Assembly: GCA_023954195.1 (NCBI GenBank)
Contig: JAMLIK010000001.1
Location: 434,001 to 498,000, forward strand
DNA: 64,000 nucleotides
Direction of reading: 5' to 3'
DNA from: Xanthobacteraceae bacterium
GTDB taxonomy: Bacteria > Pseudomonadota > Alphaproteobacteria > Rhizobiales > Xanthobacteraceae
Of this stretch, positions 1 through 9,292 are shown piece after piece. The position numbers and the translations under genes were made by a program. The notes beneath the pieces are model-generated. The model was not told the origin of the DNA. It worked only from the letters and a program-made list of their open reading frames with translations, and searched no databases. Position 1 is the stretch's first letter. The number at the start of each line of letters is the position of its first letter.

Positions 1-653
1 ATCGCGGTCCAGAAAATCGCCGGCCATGCCCATGGCGGCCGGTCCGGATCCTCGCCGCGCTGCCAGGAGAGATAGACCCGCGCCAGCGCGCCCATCGCCG
101 CGACCACGGTGAACAGCAGCATCGCGTCGGTCTTGGCCAGCCGCGCCTCGACGCCGAGCAGCACCGAACTGCATAACAGCAACGCCGCCAGCACCGCGCC
201 GCGCCGGCTGACGAAGGCGAGCGCGGTCCAATAGGTCAGCAGCACCGCGCCGACCGCGCCGAACAGCGACGGCACCCGGTAGAGCCAGATGCGGACCTCG
301 GCACGCGGCAGCCCGAGCGTGGACGCGGTCTTCACCGCGGCCGCCTGAAGCCAGTAGATGCCGACCGGCTTCTTGTAGCGGACCTCGTCCTGGAAGCGGA
401 TGTCGATGAAGTCGCCGGTCTCCACCATCTGCTTGGTGGCCTGCGCGAAGCGGGCCTCGTCGCGGTCGATCGGCGGGATGGTGAAAAATCCCGGCAAGAA
501 CATCGCCAGCGCGCACAGCGCCAGGAACGCCAGCGCGCGCAAATCGCTGACGGTGACGAAGTTGACCACGTTCGCAAGCGCCCGACCGGGGTCGACCCGG
601 TTGTTGGGTTCACGCGGCGCTCCGAACCTGGACTGGCGAAGGTTCTCGATCAT
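1..653 (-). CDS. ArnT/PMT-like membrane glycosyltransferase, N-terminal part (cut by window start)
   Basis: The reading frame opens at an ATG whose first base is 653 and runs off the left edge, giving about 217 residues. After a charged N-terminus there is a hydrophobic segment near residues 35-55. Next comes the family hallmark IDRDEARFAQ, followed by a stretch with YKKPVGIYWLQ and then further membrane segments. The early acidic DE motif and the YKKP...YW motif are typical of GT39/ArnT-family enzymes that move a sugar from a polyprenyl phosphate carrier to lipid A or other periplasmic acceptors. The acceptor cannot be told from this fragment. It lies 51 bp downstream of pbpC on the same strand, so it may be the third gene of an envelope transcription unit. 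Confidence 0.8.
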   Translation of the reverse strand, partial: MIENLRQSRFGAPREPNNRVDPGRALANVVNFVTVSDLRALAFLALCALAMFLPGFFTIPPIDRDEARFAQATKQMVETGDFIDIRFQDEVRYKKPVGIYWLQAAAVKTASTLGLPRAEVRIWLYRVPSLFGAVGAVLLTYWTALAFVSRRGAVLAALLLCSSVLLGVEARLAKTDAMLLFTVVAAMGALARVYLSWQRGEDPDRPPWAWPAIFWTA

Positions 654-704
654 CGGTTCCGCATACGATGAAACCGACGAAGCGACAACCGGTTAGCCGC
701 GCCG

Positions 705-2822
705 TTATTGAATTCTGACGACGACTGTGTCCGCCGCGCCCGTGGCGTCCATCACCGTGAGGCGGACGAACCCCGGTCCCGGCGGCGCGACGAGGCGTTG
801 CCGCCGGCCGTCGAGGGGGCCGACCGCGACGCCGTTCACCAGCATGGTCATCGGCGGCACGCCGCCCGCGACCTTGACCGGCAGCGCGCCGGCGTCGCCC
901 TGCCCGCCCGTCGTCGCATCGATCCGCGCGCCGTCCGGCGGAAACTGGATATGCAGCGCCCGCTGCGCGCCGGGATCGACCAGGTCGCCGGCCGGCCGAA
1001 ACCGGCGCAGCGGCAGCGGCAGCTTTGCGTTGCCGACAATCAGGGTGCCGTGCGGGGGCTTCGGCAACGGCGCGGGCAGCTTGCCGCTACGGGCGAAGGC
1101 GTCGAACAGGATCGGCGCGGCGGAGGCGCGGCCGACCATGCCCGGAACCGGCGCGCCGTCGGGGCGGCCGACCCAGACGCCCACCGTCATGCGGCCGTCG
1201 AAGCCGACCGACCAGGCGTCGCGATAGCCGTAGCTGGTGCCGGTCTTGAAGGCGATGCGGTTGCGCGCCGCGTTGTCCGGCGGCGGCGTTCCCATCAGCA
1301 CGTTGCCGACCTGCCATGCGGCGACGCGATCCATCAGCCGCAACGGTTCCGCCCGTCCGTCGCCGTTACCGCGGATTTCACGCAACGGCACGGTGCTGCC
1401 GAGGCGCGGAAACCCGCTGTAGAGCTGCACCAGGTCCTGCAAGGTGACGCCGACGCCGCCGAGTCCCATGGCGAGACCGGGGACCTCGCCCGGCGGCAGC
1501 ACCAGACGGCCGCCGGCCTGTTTGAGCCGCGAGGTCAGGCGGCTGGCGCCGACGCGGTCGAGCAGCGCCACCGCCGGCACGTTGAGCGACATTTGCAAGG
1601 CGTGGCGCACCGTCACCGTGCCCTGAAACGTCATGTCGAAATTTTCCGGCGCGTAAGCGCCATAGCGCACCGGCCGGTCGTCGATCAGGCTTTCGGGATG
1701 GACGACGCCGTCCTCGAACGCCAGACCGTAAATGAACGGCTTCAAGGTCGAGCCGGGCGAACGCACCGCGCGGGTCATGTCGACCTGCCCGGCGCGGCCT
1801 GCGTCGAAATAGTCCGACGAGCCGACGCGGGCCAGGATGTCGCCGCTCGAATTATCCACCGCGACGATGGCGACCGAGACGTCGGGGCCGAGCGCCGCGG
1901 CGCGGTCGCGCGCCAGCGCCTCCAGTGCGCGCTGGAGTCCGGCGTCGAGCGTCAGGCGGATGGTCGCCTTGTCCCTGACCACGGCCATGGCGCGCTCGGC
2001 CGAATGCGGCGCCAGCAGCGGCATCGGGCGGCGGACGCGCGGCACCGGCACCGCCTTGGCCTGCGCGGCGTCCTCGGCGGAGACCTTGCCCTCCGCCACC
2101 ATGCGGTCGAGCACCCGGTCGCGCGCCGCCCGCGCTGCTTGCGGATGGCGGTCGATCCGCCGCGTTTCCGGCGATTGCGGCAGCGCCACCAGCAGCGCCG
2201 CCTCCGCCAGCGACAGCCGTTTCGGCTCCTTGCCGAAGTAAGCGATCGCGGCGGCGCGCACGCCTTCGAGATTGCCGCCGAACGGCGCCAGCGCCAGATA
2301 CAGATTCAGGATCTGGTCCTTATCGAGCTGCCGCTCGATCTCGACGGCGCGCACGATCTGATGCAGCTTGGCATACAGCGAACGCCGCCGCCGCGGCTCC
2401 ATCAGCCGCGCCAGTTGCATGGTGATGGTGGAGCCGCCCGACACGATGTGGCCGCGCGTCACCCATTGAAACGCGGCGCGGCCCAGCGCCCACGGATCGA
2501 CGCCGCCGTGGTCGCGGAAACGCTGATCCTCATAGGCCAAGAGCAGCGCCACATAGCCCGGATCGACATCGGTTTTGGCATCGACCGGCAGCCGCCAGCG
2601 ACCATCCGCCATGGCGAAGGCGCGCAGCAGCTTGCCATGGCGATCGACCACCGTGGTCGAGACTTGCCGCGCCGCCTCGAACGGCAACGGCCCGAGCGAG
2701 CGAACCCACCACGCGAAACCGGCGGCCGCGACCAGCGCCACCACGGCGCTCGCCAGCGCCGCGCGCGTCCACCACCGCCAACGCCGCCGGGGTTTCGCGG
2801 GGATGGCCTCGGATACCGTCAT
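705..2822 (-). CDS. pbpC: Penicillin-binding protein 1C (bifunctional glycosyltransferase/transpeptidase)
   Basis: The product has 705 residues, slightly shorter than E. coli PBP1C. A single N-terminal membrane anchor (about residues 21-40) is followed by a GT51 glycosyltransferase domain with E98 in EDQRFRDHGG and the motif GGSTITMQLAR (129-139). The transpeptidase domain follows, with the nucleophile in S358-TLK and a KTGTS motif further on. The C-terminal region fits the PBP1C-specific domain. It should polymerise and cross-link peptidoglycan, although PBP1C enzymes are often weak transpeptidases. The ATG at 2822 is chosen because it overlaps the stop of the upstream alpha-2-macroglobulin gene as ATGA, which implies translational coupling. 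The A2M-PBP1C pairing is widely conserved. Confidence 0.95.
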   Translation of the reverse strand: MTVSEAIPAKPRRRWRWWTRAALASAVVALVAAAGFAWWVRSLGPLPFEAARQVSTTVVDRHGKLLRAFAMADGRWRLPVDAKTDVDPGYVALLLAYEDQRFRDHGGVDPWALGRAAFQWVTRGHIVSGGSTITMQLARLMEPRRRRSLYAKLHQIVRAVEIERQLDKDQILNLYLALAPFGGNLEGVRAAAIAYFGKEPKRLSLAEAALLVALPQSPETRRIDRHPQAARAARDRVLDRMVAEGKVSAEDAAQAKAVPVPRVRRPMPLLAPHSAERAMAVVRDKATIRLTLDAGLQRALEALARDRAAALGPDVSVAIVAVDNSSGDILARVGSSDYFDAGRAGQVDMTRAVRSPGSTLKPFIYGLAFEDGVVHPESLIDDRPVRYGAYAPENFDMTFQGTVTVRHALQMSLNVPAVALLDRVGASRLTSRLKQAGGRLVLPPGEVPGLAMGLGGVGVTLQDLVQLYSGFPRLGSTVPLREIRGNGDGRAEPLRLMDRVAAWQVGNVLMGTPPPDNAARNRIAFKTGTSYGYRDAWSVGFDGRMTVGVWVGRPDGAPVPGMVGRASAAPILFDAFARSGKLPAPLPKPPHGTLIVGNAKLPLPLRRFRPAGDLVDPGAQRALHIQFPPDGARIDATTGGQGDAGALPVKVAGGVPPMTMLVNGVAVGPLDGRRQRLVAPPGPGFVRLTVMDATGAADTVVVRIQ

Positions 2823-5800
2823 TTCGAAGCCTTGACCTCGACCGTCGCGGTCGCGGAGCGGCCGTAGCGCGCCGGGTTGTACATGTCCTCGACGTAAGCC
2901 TGCGGCAGCACGTATTTGCCCGGCGACACCGCGCGCACCACATAGGCGACGGTGAACACCGCCTGGTCGTTGGCGGCGCGGTCGATCGCGGCGCTGAAGC
3001 GGTCGTCGCGGAACTCGGTGTGCTCCGCCTCCGCGCCGTCCTCGATCCAGTCCAGCGTGCCGCTGTCGCCCGACGACACCAGATGCGGATTGTCGATCTC
3101 GAAGCCGGCCGGCAGATAATCCGCCACCATGATGTGACCGTATTCCGGCTTGGCCTCGGTGATCTTCAGCACCACCGCGAAACGCTGGTTCTGCTTCGCC
3201 TGCGCCGGATCCGCCGGGGTGCCGTCCAGCGCGAAGTAATTGCGCTCGATCTTGAAGCCGTTGGCCGCCGCCGGCTCCGGGGTGAGCGGCGCGCCGGTGA
3301 CCGAGACCACCGCCTGCATCGGCGCCTCGCCGAGGTTGGTGATCGTGATCGGCCTGCCGTCGAGATCGGCCGCCTTGTAGCTGCGATTGACCACGGTCCT
3401 CACGTTCGTCCCGTCGATATCGAGCGCGATGTTGCCGGCGTCTTTCGCCAGCGCCCGCGACGCCAGCACCAGCCAGGCATTTTCCTGCGTCGAGGTGAAC
3501 GGCGACAGCCCGCGCGCGGCCTCGACCCGCTGCACCGCTTGCGTCAGCGTCGCGCGCGGCGCGTTGCCCTCGCCCGCCAGCGACACCAGCGCGGCGGCGT
3601 CGCGCAACGCCGAGCCGTAGTCGGCGCGGCCGAATTGCAGCGCCGGCTTGGGATCGAGGCTCGCCAGCGCCGCGGCGTAGACCCGCTCGGCGCGGACGCG
3701 GTCGCCGACCAGCGCCAGCGCGGCGGCGAGTTGCGCCTTGGCGATCGGGGTGGCGAGGTTGTTCAGCTTGGCGTCGGCCAGATAACGCAGGTCGCCGACC
3801 GGGGCGTTGCCGTTCTTCGCCAGCACGTAGAGCCCGTAAGCGAGGTCGCGGCCGCCGTCCTTCTCCGGCTCGTCGGCGTTGACGACGAAGTTGCGGACGC
3901 GATCCAGCGCCGAGCGGAACGCGGTGTCCGGCACCGCGAAGCCTTTTTCGCGGGCGCGGCTGAGGAAATCGGTGACATAGGCGTCGAGCCAGGCGTCGTC
4001 GCCGCCCGACGACCACATCCCGAACGAACCGTTCGAGCCCTGCCGCGCCAGCAGCCGGTCGATCGCGTCCTTGATGCGCTGATCGACGGCGGTGTCCATC
4101 GCCAGATGCGCGCCGGCCGCCAGATCGTTGACGTAGAGCAGCGGCATGGCGCGGCTGGTGATCTGCTCGGAGCAGCCGAACGGATAACGGTCGAGCGCCT
4201 TGAGGACGGTGGCGGCGTCGAGCGCGGCGGAGGGGCCGATCGACAGCGAGACGCCGCCGGTGCCGGCCACCAGATCGGCGAACATATCCTTCGTCAGCGT
4301 CAGGCTTTCGCCCCTCGCCAGGGTCCGCACCGCGCGGCGCGCCAGAATTTGCGTCGGCGCCTTGACGTCGAGCGCGTAGCGCCGCGAAAGCGTCAAGCCG
4401 TCCGGCCCCTTGATGGCGACATCGATCTGCGCCGCCCCGGTGCCAGCGGCCGCGAGCGCCAGCGCCATCGACGCGCGCTGCCTGGCCTTGAGATTGACCG
4501 TGGCGGTGGCGTTGTCCGGCACCTTGACCGGCCCGGAGGCGCTGACGTTGACGCTGTAGTCGCCGGGCGCGCCTTCGACGTTGTCGAGCTCGAAGGTCAT
4601 GCTGCCGCGATCGCCGGAGAGCAGGAAGCGCGGCAGGGTCGCGGTCAGCACCACCGGATCGCGCACCGTGACGTCGGTCGAGGCGCGGCCGAGCTTGGTC
4701 GCGGTCCATGCCACCGCCATCACCCGCGCGGTGCCGGCGAAGTCGGGAATGTCGAAGGCGATGTTGGCGGTGCCGTCCGGGCCGACGGTGACGATGCCGG
4801 AATACAGCGCCAGCGGCTTCTGGCTCGGCGGCGAACCCTGCATCTCGGCGGCCGCGATATCGCCGCCGGAGCGAATCTGACCGCGCGCGCCCTGCATGCC
4901 GTCGATCAACTGGCCGTAAAGGTCGCGGATTTCAGCCGAGAGCCGGCGCTGGCCGAGATAGTAGTCGTCGGGCGCCGGCGGCTTGTAGTTGGTGAGGTTG
5001 AGAATGCCGACATCGACGGCGGCGACCACGATCTTGGCGTCCTCGCCGGGGTTGAGGCCGCCGATCTTCACCGGCAGCACCAACGCGGTGCCCGGCCGCA
5101 CCAAGGCGGGCGGCGACAGCTCGACCTTGAGCGTGCGGGCGTCCTTGTCGATGCCGAACCATTTCAGCCCGATGGCGCGGCCCGGCATTCTTTGCGCGGC
5201 GGCGTCGAGCGGGCGGCGCAGGGTCGTCACCACGTAAGCGCCCGTGCCCCAGTCCGCCCCGACCGGGATGCGGACCTGCGCGGTGCCTTCCCTGACGTCG
5301 ACGGTTTGCGTCGTCAACAGCCGGTCGCCGAGCACGTTGACGGTCAGCTTGCCGGCGGCGCGGGCGTTGACTGACACCGTCATGGTGTCGCCGGAGGCGT
5401 ATTGCGGCTTGTCGATGGAGGTTTCCAGCAGGTCCGGGGTGTCGGCGCCGCCGTCGGAATACCAACCGACGTCGAACGACACCGAGGTCAGCGGCCCGTC
5501 CCCCGCGCCCGCCTTGACGTCGAGCCGGTAGCGGCCGGGCGGCGGCGACAGTTTGAGCCGCGCCGGCTTGCCGGCGGCGACGCTGAGATCACCGTCGGCG
5601 ACCCGCTTGCTGGACTTGACCGGCTCGAACTCCCATGAGCCGCTCTGGCGATACCATTGATAGCGCGACTCGATCTTGAGCAACTCATAGCGCAGGCCAT
5701 CGCGCGACAGCGGCGCGCCGTCCGGCGCGACGAACACCACATCGAAACTGGCGTTGTCGCCCTCGGCGACACTGGTGCCGGAAAACAGCGGCTTGACGCC

Positions 5801-8038
5801 GATCATCGCCGCCGCAGGCGCCACCGGCAGCACCAGCTTGCGCTCCACGGCGCGGCCGCCGGCTTCCGCCATGCGGATGAAGATCCGGGCTTCCTGCGGC
5901 CGGGTCGAGGCCGGAGCCGTGGCGAGGCTGACCGGGAAGGTCGCGACGCCGCTTGCGTCGGATTCCGGCAGATCCTCGATCGCGGTGCGCTCGTTGCCGG
6001 CGGTCTCCTCGTCGGGCACGCCGAACTGATAGCCCTCATAGCCCGGCCGCGCCGCCGCCGGGGCCACCAGCATCTCGCCTTCGAGTTGCAGACCCGACGC
6101 CGGCGCGCCGTAAAGAAACCGTCCATCGACTTTAAGCGTGACCGGAGCATTTGCCGTGATCTGATTGGCATCGCTGGTCAAATCGAATTCGACGCGGTCC
6201 GGCACATAATCCTCGACCATGAACGTTGTCTCGCCGACCGACGCCGCCTTGGGATCGGTGAAGGCGCGGACCCGCCAGGTGCCGGTCGGCACCGCATTGT
6301 TCAGGGGCAGCGACAGGCTGCGGCCGCCCGCGCCCTGGTCGGGCAGCGTGGCGCGGCGATATTCGACGCCGTCCGGGCGCTCCACCACCAGCGTCAGCGG
6401 GGCGCCGGCCATCGCCTTGCCCTGCCCGTCGCGGAGCAGCGCGGTGAGATGGACGGTTTCGCCGGAGCGGTAGACGCCGCGCTCGGCATAGACGAAGGCG
6501 TCGGCCCCGGCGGGAACCGGACGGCCCGAGACGCCGCGATCGGACAGGTCGAAGGCGATGGTCTTGAGGCTGAGAAAGGCATAGTTCGCGCTCGCGCCGG
6601 TCACCGCCAGCAGCGCCGGCGACAGCCCGCCCTCGCCGCGCGCGAGCCCGGCCTCGAACAGCACGTGGCCGGCCGCGTCGGTCTTGCGGGTGGCGAGGAT
6701 TTCGTTGTTGCGCGCCACGAGCCGCACCTCGGCATCGGTCACCGGCTCGGTCGAGGCCAGCGAATGGGCGAACAGGTGGATGCCGTCATGGCCGGAAAAC
6801 GCCGTCAGCCCGAGATCGGAGACGATGAACCACTGCGTCGCCAGCGAGCCGGAATCGTTGTCGCTGTCGGCGCGCGGCCCCTTCGGCGCGGCGGTCATGA
6901 CGTAGACGCCGGGTTGTAGGCTGCCCAGCGCCTGATCGACCGGGAACGCGGTGGTGACCTCGGCGTTGAGCGGCGCGGCGGTCGCAAGGTCGCCGCTCCA
7001 CACCTTGACGCCGCGCTCCTCGCCGAGCGTGGTCAGCTCGTAACTGCTCAAGGCGCGCTGGAAGTCGCTGCCGATCACCGTGTTGATGAGGTTGCGGTCG
7101 CCGATCCGGAATACGTTGATCGCCACCTCGCGGGTGTTGACGCTGACCACCGGAATGCCGCGCTGGCCGGTGCGCGGCAGCACATAGGCGCGGCTGGTGA
7201 AACGGACGAACGGCTTCCGGTCGCGGACATAGACGTTGAAGTCGGCCGATTTCGGCAGCGTTTCCCGCACCTGGGACGGCAACCCGGCGCGCAGGCCGAT
7301 ATTGTAGCGCTCGCCATGCTTGAGACCGTCGACGCAGAGTTGCCGGTCCTCGGTCGAAAGCGCCGGCGCGTCGGTGCCGGCCATCGTCACGAACGGGGCG
7401 AAGTCGGCGCGCTTGGCGAGATCCTCGGAGAACTGGAAGCAGACACGCGGCGAGGCGGAATCCGAATCGACGCTGTAGTCGAGCAGCCGGAAGCCGTGAT
7501 CGTCGCGCAGTTTCTCGTATTCGCCGCGCACCGAGGCCACCTCGCGCAGGTCGAGCGACAATTGCATGGTGTCGAGCGCCGGCCGCCACAACTTGCGTTG
7601 CGCGAAAGTGTGGCCGAGCACCGCCAGCGCCTCGGCTTCCGCGCCGGCGCCGGCGGCGTGCTGATAGGCCAGATAGGCGGCGGTGGAGGCGCGCTCGCGC
7701 AGCACGGTCTGCTCGCTGCCGGTCGCCGGGCGGACCTGGAGGATGGTCTTCGCCAGCCGCAGCCAGTTGCCGCCGTCGTCGGGGGCCACCGCCGCGATCT
7801 GCCCGAGGATTTGCAGGCTTTCCCGGAGATTGCCCTTCCGGATCGCGGTCTCGGCGTCGCTGCGCAATTGCGACGCCGGCCGGGCGACCGCGCCCGCCTC
7901 GGTCCGGATCTGCTCTTGCAGCTTGATCGCGGCGTCCGCCAGATCGTCGCGCCGGTACGCCTTGTCGGCCGCCTGCGCCGCGAGCAGGCCGAACGCGAGC
8001 ACGCAGGCGACACTGATGAGGCGGGCCAGACCGGTCAT
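2819..8038 (-). CDS. Bacterial alpha-2-macroglobulin family protein (YfhM-like) with thioester motif
   Basis: This large protein has 1739 residues. It starts with a Sec-type signal peptide that ends around AQA-AD and continues through the MG and bait-like regions into the alpha-2-macroglobulin core. The thioester motif GCSEQ is intact near residue 1290, so the protein can probably trap proteases covalently. Bacterial A2Ms are thought to guard the periplasm against host or competitor proteases and work beside PBP1C, which repairs peptidoglycan; pbpC follows with an ATGA overlap. Unlike E. coli YfhM, I see no convincing lipobox: the only early Cys, residue 12, lies inside the hydrophobic segment without a Leu at -3. 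The protein may therefore be soluble in the periplasm. Confidence 0.93.
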   Translation of the reverse strand: MTGLARLISVACVLAFGLLAAQAADKAYRRDDLADAAIKLQEQIRTEAGAVARPASQLRSDAETAIRKGNLRESLQILGQIAAVAPDDGGNWLRLAKTILQVRPATGSEQTVLRERASTAAYLAYQHAAGAGAEAEALAVLGHTFAQRKLWRPALDTMQLSLDLREVASVRGEYEKLRDDHGFRLLDYSVDSDSASPRVCFQFSEDLAKRADFAPFVTMAGTDAPALSTEDRQLCVDGLKHGERYNIGLRAGLPSQVRETLPKSADFNVYVRDRKPFVRFTSRAYVLPRTGQRGIPVVSVNTREVAINVFRIGDRNLINTVIGSDFQRALSSYELTTLGEERGVKVWSGDLATAAPLNAEVTTAFPVDQALGSLQPGVYVMTAAPKGPRADSDNDSGSLATQWFIVSDLGLTAFSGHDGIHLFAHSLASTEPVTDAEVRLVARNNEILATRKTDAAGHVLFEAGLARGEGGLSPALLAVTGASANYAFLSLKTIAFDLSDRGVSGRPVPAGADAFVYAERGVYRSGETVHLTALLRDGQGKAMAGAPLTLVVERPDGVEYRRATLPDQGAGGRSLSLPLNNAVPTGTWRVRAFTDPKAASVGETTFMVEDYVPDRVEFDLTSDANQITANAPVTLKVDGRFLYGAPASGLQLEGEMLVAPAAARPGYEGYQFGVPDEETAGNERTAIEDLPESDASGVATFPVSLATAPASTRPQEARIFIRMAEAGGRAVERKLVLPVAPAAAMIGVKPLFSGTSVAEGDNASFDVVFVAPDGAPLSRDGLRYELLKIESRYQWYRQSGSWEFEPVKSSKRVADGDLSVAAGKPARLKLSPPPGRYRLDVKAGAGDGPLTSVSFDVGWYSDGGADTPDLLETSIDKPQYASGDTMTVSVNARAAGKLTVNVLGDRLLTTQTVDVREGTAQVRIPVGADWGTGAYVVTTLRRPLDAAAQRMPGRAIGLKWFGIDKDARTLKVELSPPALVRPGTALVLPVKIGGLNPGEDAKIVVAAVDVGILNLTNYKPPAPDDYYLGQRRLSAEIRDLYGQLIDGMQGARGQIRSGGDIAAAEMQGSPPSQKPLALYSGIVTVGPDGTANIAFDIPDFAGTARVMAVAWTATKLGRASTDVTVRDPVVLTATLPRFLLSGDRGSMTFELDNVEGAPGDYSVNVSASGPVKVPDNATATVNLKARQRASMALALAAAGTGAAQIDVAIKGPDGLTLSRRYALDVKAPTQILARRAVRTLARGESLTLTKDMFADLVAGTGGVSLSIGPSAALDAATVLKALDRYPFGCSEQITSRAMPLLYVNDLAAGAHLAMDTAVDQRIKDAIDRLLARQGSNGSFGMWSSGGDDAWLDAYVTDFLSRAREKGFAVPDTAFRSALDRVRNFVVNADEPEKDGGRDLAYGLYVLAKNGNAPVGDLRYLADAKLNNLATPIAKAQLAAALALVGDRVRAERVYAAALASLDPKPALQFGRADYGSALRDAAALVSLAGEGNAPRATLTQAVQRVEAARGLSPFTSTQENAWLVLASRALAKDAGNIALDIDGTNVRTVVNRSYKAADLDGRPITITNLGEAPMQAVVSVTGAPLTPEPAAANGFKIERNYFALDGTPADPAQAKQNQRFAVVLKITEAKPEYGHIMVADYLPAGFEIDNPHLVSSGDSGTLDWIEDGAEAEHTEFRDDRFSAAIDRAANDQAVFTVAYVVRAVSPGKYVLPQAYVEDMYNPARYGRSATATVEVKASK

Positions 8039-8329
8039 GGTGTTCTCCTTCAGGCGACGAACCCTGGTCGCAGCCCATCTTCGCGCAAAGGGTGACAGGC
8101 TGATGGCGCGACCGCGCCGCTTCCCGCCGCATGCGCGCCTGAGCATAGCGGAAACCGCCATGCCGAGGCACCCCGCTTTGTCGCGACCGCGCGCGATATG
8201 GTTCGGCGGCGCGGCGACCCCGGCGCGGCCATGCGCCGCGCGGGCCGGGTTGCAGTCGCCGCCTTTTCGGTTGCTCCCTCGCAGTCCCGACACTTTAATG
8301 GTTCCCGGCAAATGGCCGGGAGGAAATGA
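8039..8329. other. Divergent intergenic region between A2M and the collagen-like gene
   Basis: There are 291 bases without a supported gene. The region must hold promoters for both directions, but I see no confident -35/-10 pair. A short inverted repeat (CCCGGC at 8304-8309, GCCGGG at 8315-8320) sits just before the ribosome binding site GGGAGGAAATGA of the collagen-like gene and could modulate its translation. Confidence 0.5.
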
Positions 8330-8761
8330 ATGAGAAAAACAGTTGTGATGGCGACGTTGATGACGCTCGCCCTGACGCTCGCCGCCTGCGGCAGGGATCC
8401 GGGGCCGCCGGGTCCGCAAGGCGCGCAAGGCGCTCCGGGCGCGGCGGGGCCACAAGGCGCTCAGGGTCCCCAAGGCGCTCAAGGACCCCAGGGCACGCAA
8501 GGACCTCAAGGCACGCCGGGACCGCAGGGCGCCGCCGGCGTTCCAGGTCCGCAGGGGCCGAAGGGCGACAAGGGCGATAAAGGAGACAAGGGCGATAGAG
8601 GCGATCCGGGCGCACCGAATATTCGCGCGGTTCAGGCCGACGGCGCGGTGAGCTGCGAGGGCGGCGAAATGCTGGTCTCGGTGTTTTGTCCCGGCGGCGG
8701 CGCGGCGGACGGCGCGAAATGCGCCACCCCGCCCACCATCGGGCTGTGCCTGAAAAAGTAA
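8330..8761 (+). CDS. Collagen-like repeat lipoprotein
   Basis: The protein has 143 residues. The signal peptide ends in a good lipobox (LAAC, acylated Cys20). From residue 25 to 93 there are 23 uninterrupted Gly-X-Y triplets, first GPQ/GAQ-rich and then GDK-rich, as in bacterial collagen-like proteins that form triple helices. The C-terminal 50 residues contain four cysteines and end in LCLKK, and probably form a small disulphide-bonded trimerisation or cap domain. The start at 8330 follows a strong GGGAGGAAATGA site. An overlapping ATG four bases earlier is in another frame and gives no such protein. The role is unknown. Membrane anchoring suggests a stalk-like envelope or surface protein, and the neighbours are envelope genes. 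Confidence 0.85.
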   Translation: MRKTVVMATLMTLALTLAACGRDPGPPGPQGAQGAPGAAGPQGAQGPQGAQGPQGTQGPQGTPGPQGAAGVPGPQGPKGDKGDKGDKGDRGDPGAPNIRAVQADGAVSCEGGEMLVSVFCPGGGAADGAKCATPPTIGLCLKK

Positions 8762-8771
8762 ATCGGTAACG

Positions 8772-8799
8772 GCGGCCGCCGGGATTGACCGGCGGCCGC
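8772..8799 (+). terminator. Strong GC hairpin after the collagen-like gene
   Basis: A perfect 11-bp inverted repeat (GCGGCCGCCGG and its complement) with a 6-nt loop begins 10 bases after the stop codon at 8761. No T-run follows, so it may be an RNA-stabilising or weak terminator structure rather than a classical intrinsic terminator. Confidence 0.45.
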
Positions 8800-8858
8800 G
8801 AAGCCGGTCCGCGGCGATCGACGAACCGGCCGGCATCGTCGCGATCAGGCAACTGTTG

Positions 8859-8876
8859 GTGGCGATCCCGGCAGGA
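8859..8876. repeat. attL of the tRNA-Arg element
   Basis: The sequence GTGGCGATCCCGGCAGGA is identical to 11715-11732, which covers the CCA end, acceptor stem and start of the T-stem of tRNA-Arg read on the minus strand. The identity stops sharply on both sides, as expected for a recombination core left at the distal junction. Confidence 0.85.
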
Positions 8877-8990
8877 CTGGCCATCCAGCGCAAATCAATA
8901 GCTTGGACTGGCAACCCCGTAAAAGGGGCGATATTGGCGCAAAAGGGCTTTCTGCGCCGTTGGCAAACCGGGATAGACCGCCCGACAAGC

Positions 8991-9026
8991 CCAAAAGACG
9001 AAACCCCACCTTGGGCAAAGGCGGGG
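8991..9026 (-). terminator. Probable intrinsic terminator, leftward
   Basis: Read on the minus strand, CCCCGCCTT and AAGGTGGGG pair, with one G-U pair, around a 5-nt loop. The stem is followed by TTTCGTCTTTT. It would end leftward transcripts coming from the Arc-like/YodC-like genes; the IS remnant now lies between those genes and the terminator. Confidence 0.5.
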
Positions 9027-9136
9027 CTTCGGGAAGCAAATCGAAGGCTTGAGATAGCCGTAGGATTTCAAAGTACGCCGCCGATGATTCGGTTTCAAGA
9101 GTCTCGGTTTACATCGGGCGAATTTTTCTAGGCGAC

Positions 9137-9243
9137 GTGCTGGAGCCGAAGTCAGGCATCCACATTGCGCTCGCCGCAGACGGCACCGTTCTAGGCACCT
9201 ACGCGAAACGCGAGCAGGCAGCCCGCGCATTCACCGCAGCATA
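9137..9243 (+). CDS. Possible small protein or fragment inside the tRNA-Arg element
   Basis: A frame that can start at GTG 9137 ends at TAG 9243 and gives about 34 residues (VLEPKSGIHIALAADGTV, then a stretch ending REQAARAFTAA). The frame is open further upstream to about 9050 without an ATG. Its pattern of a beta-rich segment followed by a short amphipathic EQAARA helix resembles small hypothetical proteins of rhizobial prophages, but I cannot name a family. It may equally be the 3' remnant of a gene disrupted by the adjacent IS sequence. Confidence 0.25.
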
Positions 9244-9292
9244 GGAGCATCGCAACACCGGACACCGCGTTCGGACGGTTGCGCTCGCTCTG

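Noticed and set aside
708-5374. Very long frames on the plus strand opposite pbpC and the A2M gene
   Set aside because: They are Arg/Ala/Gly-rich shadow frames caused by high GC. They show no domains, while the minus-strand proteins have clear motifs throughout.
8405-8610. Short direct repeats that could suggest a CRISPR array or microsatellite
   Set aside because: The repeats are 9-18 bp units in frame with Gly-X-Y codons of the collagen-like gene. There are no unique spacers of constant length.
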